64,000 bases of DNA, taken from positions 186,001 to 250,000 of the forward strand of contig NZ_JAMHJQ010000009.1 in NCBI RefSeq assembly GCF_023534745.1, written 5' to 3'. A program made the position numbers and the translations under genes. This document shows, piece by piece, positions 9,308-18,466 of this stretch (its first letter is position 1; every line of letters begins with the position of its first letter). A model generated the notes under the pieces. The model had not been told where the DNA came from. It ran no database searches and saw nothing but the letters and a program-made list of their open reading frames with translations. The DNA is from Streptomyces sp. 35G-GA-8 (GTDB lineage Bacteria; Actinomycetota; Actinomycetes; Streptomycetales; Streptomycetaceae).

Positions 9308-9453
9308 CCAGATTGGCTGACGGTGCCCGCGGGCCTACCGTGGACCGGCGTCCGACGCGCCGGAACCGGAGACAGGCCTCTCGTTTTGTCAGTGTCGTGC
9401 CGTAGAAAGATTGGCACGGCGAGGTCCGCTGAGCGGACGTGAGGAGGTGGCCG

Positions 9454-10932
9454 GTGAGTATTCCCGAGCCATTGGACGACCCTTGGACCGACGCCGGTCC
9501 CAGTGACCGTCTGCCTGTCTCCCGGCAGCGCCGTGGCGAGGGTCAGGGCCGTGAGGAGCAGCACGAGCGCGGTCGGGACAGTGGTGCCTGGGACGGCGGT
9601 TCACCCGGGTTCGAGCGGGTGCCGCCGCAGGATCTCGATGCCGAGCAGTCCGTACTCGGCGGCATGCTGCTGTCCAAGGACGCCATCGCCGATGTGGTGG
9701 AGATCATCAAGGGGCATGACTTCTATCGCCCCGCGCACGAGACCGTCTTCCAGGCGATCCTCGACCTCTACGCGAAGGGGGAGCCGGCCGACCCCATCAC
9801 GGTGGCGGCCGAGCTGACCAAGCGGGGTGAGATCACCCGCGTCGGCGGGCCGTCGTATCTGCACACGCTGGTGCAGTCGGTGCCCACGGCGGCCAACGCC
9901 TCGTACTACGCGGAGATCGTCCATGAGCGTGCGGTGCTGCGGCGGCTTGTCGAGGCCGGCACGAAGATCACGCAGATGGGATACGCGGCCGACGGCGATG
10001 TGGACGAGATCGTCAACTCCGCACAGGCCGAGATCTACGCCGTCACCGAGCAGCGGACCAGTGAGGACTATCTGCCGCTCGGCGACATCATGGAGGGAGC
10101 GCTCGACGAGATCGAGGCGATCGGTTCGCGCAGCGGTGAGATGACCGGTGTGCCGACCGGCTTCACGGACTTCGATTCCCTCACGAACGGGCTGCACCCC
10201 GGCCAGATGATTGTCATCGCGGCCCGTCCCGCCATGGGTAAGTCCACGCTCGCCCTGGACTTCGCGAGGGCCGCGTCGATCAAGAACAATCTGCCGAGTG
10301 TGATCTTCTCGCTCGAAATGGGGCGCAATGAGATCGCGATGCGTCTGCTGTCGGCGGAGGCGCGGGTGGCGCTGCACCATATGCGATCGGGCACGATGAC
10401 GGACGAGGACTGGACCCGGCTGGCACGTCGTATGCCGGATGTGTCGCAGGCTCCGCTCTATATCGATGACTCGCCGAACCTCTCGATGATGGAGATCCGG
10501 GCGAAGTGCCGGCGGCTGAAGCAGCGCAATGAGCTGAAGCTGGTGATCATCGACTATCTGCAGCTGATGCAGTCGGGCGGTTCGAAGCGGGCCGAGAGCC
10601 GTCAGCAGGAGGTCTCGGACATGTCGCGAAACCTGAAGCTGCTGGCCAAGGAGCTGGAGCTGCCGGTCATCGCGCTGTCGCAGCTGAACCGTGGTCCGGA
10701 GCAGCGTACGGACAAGAAGCCGATGGTCTCCGACCTGCGTGAGTCGGGTTCGATCGAGCAGGACGCGGACATGGTGATCCTGCTGCACCGCGAGGATGCC
10801 TACGAGAAGGAGTCGCCGCGCGCGGGTGAGGCCGACCTCATCGTGGCGAAGCACCGTAATGGCCCCACCGCGACGATCACGGTGGCGTTCCAGGGCCACT
10901 ATTCGCGCTTCGTGGACATGGCACAGACCTGA
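9454..10932 (+). CDS. dnaB: Replicative DNA helicase DnaB
   Basis: A 492-residue hexameric helicase that unwinds DNA ahead of the fork. After a divergent polar N-terminus of about 45 residues comes the DnaB N-domain (PPQDLDAEQSVLGGMLLSKDAI), then the RecA-like C-domain with Walker A ARPAMGKST near residue 260, Walker B region LVIIDYLQLM, and the arginine-finger end DLIVAKHRNGPTATITVAF. No intein interrupts the motor motifs. GTG 9454 is chosen because GAGGAGG lies six bases upstream; the frame also offers GTG 9439. The upstream DnaA-like boxes could tie expression to initiation. Confidence 0.97.
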   Translation: MSIPEPLDDPWTDAGPSDRLPVSRQRRGEGQGREEQHERGRDSGAWDGGSPGFERVPPQDLDAEQSVLGGMLLSKDAIADVVEIIKGHDFYRPAHETVFQAILDLYAKGEPADPITVAAELTKRGEITRVGGPSYLHTLVQSVPTAANASYYAEIVHERAVLRRLVEAGTKITQMGYAADGDVDEIVNSAQAEIYAVTEQRTSEDYLPLGDIMEGALDEIEAIGSRSGEMTGVPTGFTDFDSLTNGLHPGQMIVIAARPAMGKSTLALDFARAASIKNNLPSVIFSLEMGRNEIAMRLLSAEARVALHHMRSGTMTDEDWTRLARRMPDVSQAPLYIDDSPNLSMMEIRAKCRRLKQRNELKLVIIDYLQLMQSGGSKRAESRQQEVSDMSRNLKLLAKELELPVIALSQLNRGPEQRTDKKPMVSDLRESGSIEQDADMVILLHREDAYEKESPRAGEADLIVAKHRNGPTATITVAFQGHYSRFVDMAQT

Positions 10933-10951
10933 CGCCCGGATATGCGGGGTC

Positions 10952-11518
10952 TCAGCGCCTCGTCTCGTACCTGGTCAGGATCACGCCGCTGGGAAGCGTC
11001 CGCGTCTCCACCAGGTTCAGGTTCACCCAGCTGTCCAGCGCGGTGAAGAACGGCGTGCCGCCGCCCACCAGGACCGGATGCGCGGCGATCACGTACTCGT
11101 CGATCAGCCCGGCGCGCATGGCCGCCCCGGCGAGCGTGGCGCCGCCGATGTTCATGGGGCCGCCGTCCTCGGCCTTGAGCCGGGTGATCTCGGCGATCGC
11201 GTCGCCGGTGACCAGGCGGGTGTTCCAGTCGACCTTGTCGATCGTCGAGGAGAACACCACCTTCGGGGTGTCCCGCCAGTTCCGCGCGAACTCGATCTCC
11301 GCCGGGGTGGCGCCCGGCTGCTGGTCGCCGGTCGGCCAGTAGGAGCTCATCGTCTCCCATAGCTTGCGCCCGTACAGCGACAGACCACTCGCCTGCTCGT
11401 GGTCGAGCCACCACTGGAACAGCTCGTGGTTCGGCGGTCCGCTCCAGCCGATGTTGTCGCCGGCCGCGGCGATGTAGCCGTCCAGGGTCAGGTTCATGCC
11501 GTAGATCAGTTTCCGCAT
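10952..11518 (-). CDS. RibD C-terminal/dihydrofolate-reductase-fold protein
   Basis: A 188-residue protein of the RibD_C family, an NADPH-binding fold like dihydrofolate reductase and the pyrimidine reductase of riboflavin synthesis. It begins MRKLIYGMNLTLDGYIA and contains YGRKLWETMSSYWP and GGATLAGAAMRAGLIDEY, the usual cofactor-loop region. Stand-alone members usually have no assigned substrate. It ends only 19 bp from the dnaB stop (convergent) and lies 152 bp downstream of the TetR gene on the same strand, so it may be a target of that regulator. Confidence 0.85.
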   Translation of the reverse strand: MRKLIYGMNLTLDGYIAAAGDNIGWSGPPNHELFQWWLDHEQASGLSLYGRKLWETMSSYWPTGDQQPGATPAEIEFARNWRDTPKVVFSSTIDKVDWNTRLVTGDAIAEITRLKAEDGGPMNIGGATLAGAAMRAGLIDEYVIAAHPVLVGGGTPFFTALDSWVNLNLVETRTLPSGVILTRYETRR

Positions 11519-11670
11519 GGCACAGCCTTCCGTCCGTGGGTGTCCGGCGTATGGACCGGTGCGGCGCGGGAAACTCATCGGTGCGCGATCTGGGCTCGCC
11601 GGTAGTCCTCGTGCTCGGGGCTCAGCGTGGTGTAGTCGGCCGACACGGGCAAGCCGGCCGCCTCTCACGA

Positions 11671-12273
11671 TCACTGGCTGTCTCGTGCCGCCTTCGGGGA
11701 CACCGCCGCGGCGTAGCCGGACAGCACCGCGCGCACCGAGTCGTACGGGGCAGGACTGCGCAACGCGCGCGAGGTGACCATCGCGCCCTCGATGCCCGCG
11801 AGCACGGCATCGGCGAGCACTCGCGCCGCGGTTGGCTCGACGCCGAACGCGGTGAAGTGAAACGCCAGTCGATCGACCATCTCGGAGAATGCCCGGCGGC
11901 TGGTCTCGGCGACCTCGGGCGACTCCCGGAGGGTCCCCTCCGTCACCAGGGGTGCGACCGCACAGCCTCGGGTGTAGTCACTGGCCACCATGCCTTCACG
12001 CCCGAGATCCATGTAGCGCTCGACCAGCCCGGCCGCGGAGTCGACATCGCCGGCTACACGGTCGATGAGCTCGACCTGCTCGTGGGCGTGCGCCGCCGCG
12101 GCTTCCGTGACGAGCTGCGCCTTACCGCCAGGGAAGTGGAAATACACCGAGCCGCGCGGCGCGTCACTGAGCTTGAGCACATCGGAGAAGGCGGTCGCGT
12201 CGCAGCCGTTCCGCTGCATGAGCTCCTTGGCTGCCTGCACCATCCTCTGCTTGGCGTCTGATCGTCGCGCCAT
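11671..12273 (-). CDS. TetR-family transcriptional repressor
   Basis: A 200-residue TetR protein. The N-terminal helix-turn-helix (about residues 10-55, ending SDAPRGSVYFHFPGGKAQLV) is followed by an LmrA/YxaF-like ligand domain. It is divergent from the aldo-keto reductase at 12344 with 70 bp between the genes, the usual arrangement for a repressor and its target. A candidate operator is present in that gap. The ligand is unknown. Confidence 0.92.
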   Translation of the reverse strand: MARRSDAKQRMVQAAKELMQRNGCDATAFSDVLKLSDAPRGSVYFHFPGGKAQLVTEAAAAHAHEQVELIDRVAGDVDSAAGLVERYMDLGREGMVASDYTRGCAVAPLVTEGTLRESPEVAETSRRAFSEMVDRLAFHFTAFGVEPTAARVLADAVLAGIEGAMVTSRALRSPAPYDSVRAVLSGYAAAVSPKAARDSQ

Positions 12274-12305
12274 GATCGACCCTCCCCGTCCCGTCGCCCC
12301 TAAAC

Positions 12306-12323
12306 ATGTATGCTGACATGCAT
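12306..12323. promoter_or_regulatory. Candidate TetR operator
   Basis: Imperfect inverted repeat ATGTATG-N4-CATGCAT in the 70-bp divergent gap, in an unusually AT-rich patch. It is followed by TAGTAT, which could be a -10 element for the plus-strand gene. Its position suits autorepression and control of the aldo-keto reductase. Confidence 0.5.
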
Positions 12324-12343
12324 AGTATCAGTGTGCTCTCGTC

Positions 12344-13366
12344 GTGGCGCGCTCCAGAGCCCGGCAGGGCGGACGCACAGCGCTCCCCTCGACACTTGGA
12401 GATACGTTGACCTGGATCGCATCCTCACCTCAGGCGCGCCGTGAACAGTTCGGGCGCTTTCTCCTCGGCACCGGCAACATCGGCGGCATCGCCGCGGTGA
12501 CCGGCCCGGGCATCGGCTTGTCCGACAGCGAGGGCCTGGACCTGATCGACCGCGCGATCGCGGAAGGTGTCAGAATCCTCGACACCGCTGACATCTACGC
12601 CGGCGGCGACAGCGAGCGGGTGGTCGGGCTGTGGAACCACGCGCATCCGGATTCGGATGTGGTCATTCAGAGCAAGACCGGTGTCACGGGAAACGGGCCC
12701 GACCTGTCCCCGGACCGGGTACGTCGGCAGCTGCGGCACAGCATCGATGTCCTCGGCCGAGTCGATCTGTACACCGCGCACGCCGTCGATCCGAACACGC
12801 CGTGGGCCGACTCGCTGCCGGTCTTCAGCACGGCCGTCGAGAGCGGCCTCATCCGGGCGTACGGCCTGTCCAACGTCGACGAGGCAGCGCTCACCTCTGC
12901 GCTGGAGACCGCCGACCGCCTCGGCCTCGTGCGCCCCGAACTGGTCCAGAACTCCTACTCGCTGCTCGTGCGCGGCGATGACCGGTCCGTCCTGCCGGTC
13001 GTGGCGTCGGAAGGGCTCGCGTACACGCCCTACTCGCCGCTGGCCAATGGAATTCTGGCCGGTCGGTACAGCCGCGGGGAGCAGCCGGCGAAGGGCAGTC
13101 GGGCCAGCACAGGCCCGCGAGTTCAGGGGTTCCTTGAAGACGTCGAGTTGATGGCCCAGGTGCAGGAGTTCGACCGGCTCGCTGCCGCTTACGGCGTCAC
13201 CCCGGCCGGCCTGGCGTTGGCATGGTTGTTCAACTGTCCGTCGGTTACCGCGCCGATCATCGGAATCAGCAGTTCCGCGCAGTGGCTCGGTGTCCACGAG
13301 GCGTTGCGGTTCGAGTGGACAGCGGAGCTCATGGCTCGACTCGACGAACTCTTCCCTCCGCGCTGA
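12344..13366 (+). CDS. Aldo-keto reductase
   Basis: A 340-residue (beta/alpha)8 NADPH-dependent oxidoreductase. The catalytic Asp and Tyr lie in EGVRILDTADIYAGGDSE, the Lys in VVIQSKTG, and the His region in DLYTAHAVD; the C-terminal cofactor segment is APIIGISSSAQWLG. The start is uncertain: GTG 12344 leaves about 35 residues without family similarity before FGRFLLGTGNIGG, so an internal start (such as TTG near 12408) is possible. It is divergent from the TetR gene and may be its target. The substrate is unknown. Confidence 0.85.
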   Translation: MARSRARQGGRTALPSTLGDTLTWIASSPQARREQFGRFLLGTGNIGGIAAVTGPGIGLSDSEGLDLIDRAIAEGVRILDTADIYAGGDSERVVGLWNHAHPDSDVVIQSKTGVTGNGPDLSPDRVRRQLRHSIDVLGRVDLYTAHAVDPNTPWADSLPVFSTAVESGLIRAYGLSNVDEAALTSALETADRLGLVRPELVQNSYSLLVRGDDRSVLPVVASEGLAYTPYSPLANGILAGRYSRGEQPAKGSRASTGPRVQGFLEDVELMAQVQEFDRLAAAYGVTPAGLALAWLFNCPSVTAPIIGISSSAQWLGVHEALRFEWTAELMARLDELFPPR

Positions 13367-13395
13367 GGACCTGACCAAGCCGTTTCGCGCTACGT

Positions 13396-13500
13396 GTGGA
13401 CAGTCTTGGACGTGAGTCAGACTGTTCCACCACACCTACAACGCTCTGCGACCCCATCAGGCCCTCAAAGAGCGCGCATCTCGCGCGGCGACCCCGCCGT
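13396..13500 (+). pseudogene. Remnant of a DDE transposase C-terminus
   Basis: In frame from about 13422 the DNA reads FHHTYNALRPHQALKERA, the signature tail of IS3/IS481-type transposases (YNxxRPHxAL). Just upstream, in another frame, a VDSLGRE-like segment corresponds to the preceding residues, so the copy is frameshifted as well as truncated. Nothing else of the element is visible, and no terminal inverted repeats were found. It lies just upstream of the VOC gene. Confidence 0.55.
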
Positions 13501-13561
13501 CGAACGATGCGATCGGCTCGTGGGCTCTGGCGGTTCCGCTGCTCGACCGGGAGGTCCTGAG

Positions 13562-13948
13562 ATGGCCAGTAAGTTCACCGAGCTCGCGATCGACTGTGCC
13601 GATCCCAGCACTCTCGCCCGGTTCTGGTGCGCGGTCCTCGACTACGAGGTGCAGGAAGAGGATGAGGGAGTTGTCATCATTGGCTCTCCTCTGGTGCCTG
13701 AAGGCAAGAGCCGCCTCGGTCCGGTGCCGCCGACGTTGACCTTCGCGCGGGTGCCCGAGGGCAAGACGGTCAAGAACAGGCTCCACATCGACGTCAATCC
13801 AACCGACAGGGAGCAGGACGAAGAGGTCCGTCGCCTGCTCGATCTGGGTGCTCGGTACGCCGACGTCGGCCAGGGCGGTGAGAGCTGGGTCGTACTCGCC
13901 GACCCGGAGGGGAACGAGTTCTGCGTCCTTGCGGGCCGCCGCCCCTGA
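13562..13948 (+). CDS. VOC (glyoxalase/bleomycin-resistance fold) protein
   Basis: A 128-residue single VOC module beginning MASKFTELAIDCADPSTLARFW and ending [19 protein letters not shown]. The conserved terminal Glu (NEF) and mid-protein KNRLHIDV are typical metal/substrate positions. A GGGAGG upstream supports ATG 13562; the longer frame runs through the transposase remnant. It is clearly related to the VOC gene at 15039-15413 (same KNR and DPEGNEFCV motifs), so the two probably arose by duplication. Function unknown. Confidence 0.85.
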   Translation: MASKFTELAIDCADPSTLARFWCAVLDYEVQEEDEGVVIIGSPLVPEGKSRLGPVPPTLTFARVPEGKTVKNRLHIDVNPTDREQDEEVRRLLDLGARYADVGQGGESWVVLADPEGNEFCVLAGRRP

Positions 13949-13986
13949 TCGGCGTCTCTCGCGGGCGCGCGTGCGGTTCGCGTGGT

Positions 13987-14023
13987 GCGGCCCCGCCGTG
14001 GACAGCCGTCCGGCGGGGGCCGC
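13987..14023. terminator. Terminator hairpin between convergent VOC and AKR genes
   Basis: GC-rich inverted repeat: GCGGCCCCGCCG pairs with CGGCGGGGGCCGC, with one bulge and a 12-base loop. It lies in the 87-bp gap between genes that end toward each other. Confidence 0.7.
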
Positions 14024-14035
14024 GTCCGCAGGGGG

Positions 14036-15013
14036 TCAGGCGTAGAAGTTGCGCTGCCAGCGGTGTTTGGCGAGCAGGGTGAGTTGGTCGGAGGTCAGCG
14101 GGTGTCCGTCGCTCACGGCGGTGTTGCGCTCCACGTTCCGTACGGTGCGCATGCCGGGGATGACGGTGGAGACGGCCGGTGCGCTGAGTACGTACCGCAG
14201 TGCGGTTTCCGCGATCGCGTCGTGGGCGATGCCCAACTCGGTGGTGATCGCGTTGACGTGCTGCTCGACCTGGGCGGGACGGTCGTCGCGGAAGTAGCGG
14301 CTGCGGAAGTCGCCGTCGGGGAAGGTGGTTCCGGCCGTGATTCGCCCTGTCAGGCCTCCTTCGTCGAGGGCCACTCGGACGATCACGCCGACTCCGTGTT
14401 CCTGGCAGGCGGGTAGCAGGGTGTCGGCCGGGGCCTGGTCGAAGATGTTGTAGATGACCTGCACGGTGTCCACCACGCCGCTGCGGACCAGGGCGAGGGC
14501 GTTGTCGGGCTGGTGGTCGTTGATGGATACGCCGAACAGGCGGATCTTTCCCTGCTGCTTCAATTCGGCGATGGTCTCCAGCCAGTCGCCGCGGCCCACC
14601 CATTCGTCGCTCCAGACGTGGAACTGCAGTACGTCGAAGTGGTCCAGGCCGCTGACGCGCAGGCTGGTCTCCAGGCTGTCGCGGATATGTGTGCCGGGGA
14701 AGGTCTCCGCGGGGTCCAGTCCGCCGGGGGCGGGCCAGACGCGGTTCTTCGGGGGCACCTTGGTCGCCACGTACACCTGGTCATCGGCCCGCTCGCGGAC
14801 CACTTGGCCCACGATGCGCTCGCTCTCGCCGTAGCCGCGGGCGGTGTCGATGAAGTTCACGCCCTGGTCGATGGCGCGGCGCAGTGCGCGTACGGACTCG
14901 TCCTCCGTGGCGCCCACCCAGCCGGACGCGCCGATGCCCCAGGCTCCGTAGCCGATCTCGGACACCGACAGTCCACTGCGTCCCAGCTCGCGGTAGTGCA
15001 CAGTCCCCTCCAC
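14036..15013 (-). CDS. Aldo-keto reductase
   Basis: A 325-residue aldo-keto reductase starting [28 protein letters not shown]. Catalytic Asp/Tyr lie in [15 protein letters not shown], the Lys in VYVATKVPP, and the His in FDVLQFHVW; the cofactor end is [17 protein letters not shown]. This is a standard member, unlike the atypical start of the reductase at 12344. It lies downstream of the VOC gene at 15039 on the same strand (25-bp gap), so the two are probably co-transcribed. Confidence 0.92.
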   Translation of the reverse strand: MEGTVHYRELGRSGLSVSEIGYGAWGIGASGWVGATEDESVRALRRAIDQGVNFIDTARGYGESERIVGQVVRERADDQVYVATKVPPKNRVWPAPGGLDPAETFPGTHIRDSLETSLRVSGLDHFDVLQFHVWSDEWVGRGDWLETIAELKQQGKIRLFGVSINDHQPDNALALVRSGVVDTVQVIYNIFDQAPADTLLPACQEHGVGVIVRVALDEGGLTGRITAGTTFPDGDFRSRYFRDDRPAQVEQHVNAITTELGIAHDAIAETALRYVLSAPAVSTVIPGMRTVRNVERNTAVSDGHPLTSDQLTLLAKHRWQRNFYA

Positions 15014-15038
15014 ATCTTGGTTGGTCGAGTCGGGTTGG

Positions 15039-15413
15039 TCAGGCCGCTCGTTCGGCGGCGCTGCGTTCCACGCAGAATTCGTTGCCTTCCGGGTCCGCGA
15101 GGGTGACCCAGCCCGTGCCGTCGGGGCGGCGGTGGTCGCCCACCAGGGTGGCGCCGAGGGCGAGGACGCGGTCCACCTCTTCGTCGCGTGTGCGGTCCTG
15201 GGGCTGGAGGTCCAGATGGACTCTGTTCTTGATGGACTTGGCCTCGGGCACCTGGATGAACAGCAGCGTGGCGCCCTCCGACGCGAGCAGTGCTTCCGGG
15301 TCGCCGGGATTGTCGTCGTCCGCCAGGGAGGCGCCGAGGACCTTGCCCCAGAAGCTGCCGAGGGCGTAGGTGTCTGCGCAGTCGATGGTGATGTGGCGTA
15401 CCAGGGATGTCAT
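15039..15413 (-). CDS. VOC-fold protein
   Basis: A 124-residue VOC module starting [22 protein letters not shown], with [27 protein letters not shown] and [14 protein letters not shown]. It is a diverged sister of the VOC gene at 13562. It is probably first in an operon with the downstream aldo-keto reductase. Function unknown. Confidence 0.87.
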   Translation of the reverse strand: MTSLVRHITIDCADTYALGSFWGKVLGASLADDDNPGDPEALLASEGATLLFIQVPEAKSIKNRVHLDLQPQDRTRDEEVDRVLALGATLVGDHRRPDGTGWVTLADPEGNEFCVERSAAERAA

Positions 15414-15509
15414 GCGGTCACTCTGATCATTCCGGCCGTTTCTGTCCAGGGTGACGCCGTGGAGCGAAATGAAGTCGACCGGACGGGTTGGCGCCGGTAG
15501 ATGTGGACC

Positions 15510-16901
15510 ATGACCTCATCTCCTGAACAGTTGCTGCCCAGTACGCGTCGAGCCCTGTTGCATCGCATCGCCCGTGCTCAGGCCGAGGGCCGTGCTCCGT
15601 CACTGGTCGGTGCGGTGGCGCGAGAGGGGCGGATGGTGTGGACGGGGGCCCGCAGTTGCATGGAGGGGCACGCTCCGGACGCGGACACGCAGTACCGGAT
15701 CGGGTCCATCACCAAGACGTTCACCGCCGTTCTGGTACTGCGGTTGCGTGATGAGGGGCTGCTCGATCTGAACGACCCGCTGGAGAAGCACCTTCCGGGC
15801 ACGGGGGTGGGTGAAGTCACGGTCGCTCAGCTCCTGGGGCACACCGCGGGGTTGAGCGCGGAGACCCCGGCCCCCTGGTGGGAGCGGACACCGGGTTCGC
15901 TCCGCCCGGAGCTCGCGGATGTCCTCGGCGAGCGGCCCGTGCTGCACCCCGCGGGACGGCGCCACCACTACTCGAATCCGGGCTTCACGCTGCTCGGGTC
16001 GCTGGTGGAGGCCGTGCGCGGGGCGTCCTGGGAGGAGGTGCTGCGGCGTGAGGTTCTTGAGCCCTTGTCCATGGACCGTACGTCCTCGCGGCCGGTGGCT
16101 CCGCACGCGGGCGGCTGGGCTGTGCATCCCTGGGCGGATGTGATGCTGCCCGAGCCGGTGGAGGATCTGGGTCTGATGGCCCCCGCCGGTCAGCTCTGGT
16201 CGACGGCCGCCGATCTCTGCCGCTTCGCGGTCTTCCTGTCGGAGGGGGACGAGAGGGTCCTGAGCGCGGAGTCCGTGGGGGAGCTGCGGACGCCGGCCGT
16301 GCCGCCCGAGGCCGGGGAGTGGAACGGCGGCTACGGACTCGGGACGCAGCTTGCCCGGTGGGGGGACCGGACGCTGGTGGGGCATACGGGTTCGCTGCCC
16401 GGCTTTGTCGCCGGTCTGTGGGTCAGCGTGGAGGAGGACGTGGCCGCGGTGGTGCTGGCCAATGTCACCTCGGGGCCGTCTGTCGGGGTGATCGCGGCCG
16501 AACTCATCGGCATTGTGGCGGAGGCGGAGCCACGGATCCCCGAACCGTGGCGTCCGCTGCCCGAGGCCGACCGGTCCCTGCTGGATCTCACCGGGCCGTG
16601 GTACTGGGGGACGCATCCCTTCGGGCTGAAGTGGTCGTCGGACCGGGGCCTGGAACTCAACCCGCTACGAGGCGGCGGGCGTGGTTCCCGCTTCGTGGTG
16701 CAGCCGGATGGCGACTGGAGAGGACTCGATGGCTACTACGCGGGGGAGACCCTGCGGGTGGTGCGTCGCCCTGACGGCTCGGTGAGCCATCTCGATCTGG
16801 GGTCGTTCGTTTTCACGCGCGAGCCGTATGGGCCGGGCGACGCGGTTCCCGGGGGCGTGGACCCGAAGGGCTGGCTCGGCCTCGGAGATGTCACGCAGTA
16901 G
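15510..16901 (+). CDS. Beta-lactamase-family serine hydrolase
   Basis: A 463-residue class C beta-lactamase/esterase-fold protein. The nucleophile motif SxxK is SITK (in YRIGSITKTFTAVLVL), the YxN motif is YSN (RRHHYSNPGFTLLGSLVE), and the third motif is HTG (GHTGSLPGF). A C-terminal extra domain of about 110 residues follows. No signal peptide is visible, so it is probably cytoplasmic and may be an esterase or peptidase. ATG 15510 (MTSSPEQLL) is preferred; an in-frame ATG lies at 15501, and neither has a strong ribosome-binding site. Confidence 0.87.
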   Translation: MTSSPEQLLPSTRRALLHRIARAQAEGRAPSLVGAVAREGRMVWTGARSCMEGHAPDADTQYRIGSITKTFTAVLVLRLRDEGLLDLNDPLEKHLPGTGVGEVTVAQLLGHTAGLSAETPAPWWERTPGSLRPELADVLGERPVLHPAGRRHHYSNPGFTLLGSLVEAVRGASWEEVLRREVLEPLSMDRTSSRPVAPHAGGWAVHPWADVMLPEPVEDLGLMAPAGQLWSTAADLCRFAVFLSEGDERVLSAESVGELRTPAVPPEAGEWNGGYGLGTQLARWGDRTLVGHTGSLPGFVAGLWVSVEEDVAAVVLANVTSGPSVGVIAAELIGIVAEAEPRIPEPWRPLPEADRSLLDLTGPWYWGTHPFGLKWSSDRGLELNPLRGGGRGSRFVVQPDGDWRGLDGYYAGETLRVVRRPDGSVSHLDLGSFVFTREPYGPGDAVPGGVDPKGWLGLGDVTQ

Positions 16902-16912
16902 AGAGACCATGA

Positions 16913-16928
16913 TGTTTCACGTGAAACC
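16913..16928. promoter_or_regulatory. parS site 2
   Basis: Perfect 14-bp core GTTTCACGTGAAAC eleven bases after the stop of the serine hydrolase. Preceded by A, it creates ATG-TTT-CAC-GTG-AAA, opening a 22-codon frame (16912-16980) of unknown significance. Confidence 0.95.
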
Positions 16929-17062
16929 GGGCACACCGGGTCCGTTGACGCCAGAGTGCGTGCGGCTCCGAAACCGCTAGGAGCCATTCGAGTGGGGGGA
17001 TCCGGACGTACGTCCGCCCCCTCGCCCGAGGCAGAGAGCCAAAACGCATGAGGCTGCGGTTC

Positions 17063-17515
17063 TCAGATACTCATCTTGAAACCGACATGCGAGGCGGTGA
17101 AGCCGAGCCGCTCGTAGAAGCGGTGGGCGTCGGTGCGGCTGGCGTCGGAGGTCAGCTGGATCAACTGGCAGCCCTGGCGACGGGATTCGTCGACCGCCCA
17201 CTCGATGAAGCGGGTGCCGAGTCCGCTGCCGCGCGCATCGGCGTGTACGCGTACGGCCTCGATGATGGAGCGGGTCGCGCCGCGCCGGGAGAGTCCGGGG
17301 ATGATCGTGAGCTGGAGCGTACCGACGATCCGGCCATCGAGTTCGGCCACCACGATGTGCTGGTTCGGGTCGCGGGCGAGTCGTTCGTAGGCCTCGGTGT
17401 ACGGGGTGAGGTCGTCGGGGGACTCGCGCTGGGCGCCCAGGGGGTCGTCGGCGAGCATCGCCACGATGGCGGGGATGTCGTCGGGGGCGGCGGACCGTAT
17501 GTTCAGATCGCTCAT
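17063..17515 (-). CDS. GNAT-family N-acetyltransferase
   Basis: A 150-residue GNAT protein. Motif A is VRVHADARGSGLGTRFIEWAVDESRRQG (acetyl-CoA pyrophosphate loop RGSGLG), and motif B is DAHRFYERLGF. The start is MSDLNIRSAAPDDIPAIVAML. It is transcribed in the same direction as the acetyltransferase upstream (79-bp gap). Substrate unknown. Confidence 0.92.
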   Translation of the reverse strand: MSDLNIRSAAPDDIPAIVAMLADDPLGAQRESPDDLTPYTEAYERLARDPNQHIVVAELDGRIVGTLQLTIIPGLSRRGATRSIIEAVRVHADARGSGLGTRFIEWAVDESRRQGCQLIQLTSDASRTDAHRFYERLGFTASHVGFKMSI

Positions 17516-17594
17516 GATCCGCAGAGTACGCCGGAGGGCGTTGGCGGGGGCCGGACGGGTGCCGCGGTCGGTCGACTGGGGCGGTCCGGGAGGC

Positions 17595-18461
17595 TCAGCC
17601 GGTCGCCATGTTCAGTGGTGCGAACCGCCGGGACCGGTCGCCGGGCAGTTCCTGGTCGCTGTATGTCATGAGCGTGGTGCGGGCGACCGGATTCAGGCCA
17701 TGCTCTTTGAGCCACTTCAGCAGTTCTTCGTGGCGCAGGTCGATGACGGTTCGAACGGGTCGGTCCGAGCCCGCGGCCAGTGTGGAGATCAGTGCTTTCG
17801 CTGTCTCTGTGTCCCGGGCGATCAGAGGGCCGATGACATCGGCGCCCGCCGACGGCCAGGCCGCCGCGTATCCGATGAGGGTGGAGCCTTCCTCCGCGAC
17901 TCTGAGCCGGTCGGCGAAGGCGGGGAGCCGCGCGATGAGGTGGGTGCGGTCTGCTCCGAAGACCTCGGTGTCCAGGCGTACGATCGCCGGCAGGTCGCTG
18001 GCGGACGCGGGCCGGGTGGTGATCCGCGGCGGGTGCTCCGGTGACCGGAGGTGTCCGAGGAGCGTCTCGGCTTCGCCGATGTCGGTGAAGCCGAGCTTTT
18101 CGTAGAGCGGGCGGCCGAAGGGAGTGGCGTAGAGGGTGAGCGGGGTGCTCCCGGCCTCGTGCAGTGCGTGGTCCATGAGCCGCCGCCCGAGCCCCTGGCG
18201 CGCGTGGCGTCCGGCGACGAGCAGCATGCCGATGGCCGCGAGTTCCGGGCGGTCCGTGGGGCCGTACGAGGTGACGACGCATACGCCTGCCAGCCCTGTC
18301 CCCGCCGGGTCGTCGATGCCGTAGGTGGTGCTCGCCGAGAGCAGCAGACTCCATCTGCGCTCTTCGCGTGGCCAGCTGCGGTCTTCGGCGAGGTCTGCGC
18401 AGGACGTGAGGTCGCTCATGGTCAGACGGCGGATCGGCTGTGCGGAGAGCGGTGTCGACAT
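17595..18461 (-). CDS. Two-domain GNAT acetyltransferase
   Basis: A 288-residue protein with two tandem GNAT folds. The N-terminal one has a clear acetyl-CoA motif HARQGLGRRLMDHAL and FGRPLYEKLGF; the C-terminal one (from about residue 145, ITTRPASASDLPAIVRLDTEVFGADR) is degenerate and probably structural or substrate-binding. This layout is common in Streptomyces. Substrate unknown. Confidence 0.88.
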   Translation of the reverse strand: MSTPLSAQPIRRLTMSDLTSCADLAEDRSWPREERRWSLLLSASTTYGIDDPAGTGLAGVCVVTSYGPTDRPELAAIGMLLVAGRHARQGLGRRLMDHALHEAGSTPLTLYATPFGRPLYEKLGFTDIGEAETLLGHLRSPEHPPRITTRPASASDLPAIVRLDTEVFGADRTHLIARLPAFADRLRVAEEGSTLIGYAAAWPSAGADVIGPLIARDTETAKALISTLAAGSDRPVRTVIDLRHEELLKWLKEHGLNPVARTTLMTYSDQELPGDRSRRFAPLNMATG

Positions 18462-18466
18462 AAGGA

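Noticed and set aside
13394-13561. N-terminal extension of the VOC gene (MWTVLDVSQT...)
   Set aside because: It reads a different frame of the transposase remnant; ATG 13562 with GGGAGG fits the VOC fold.
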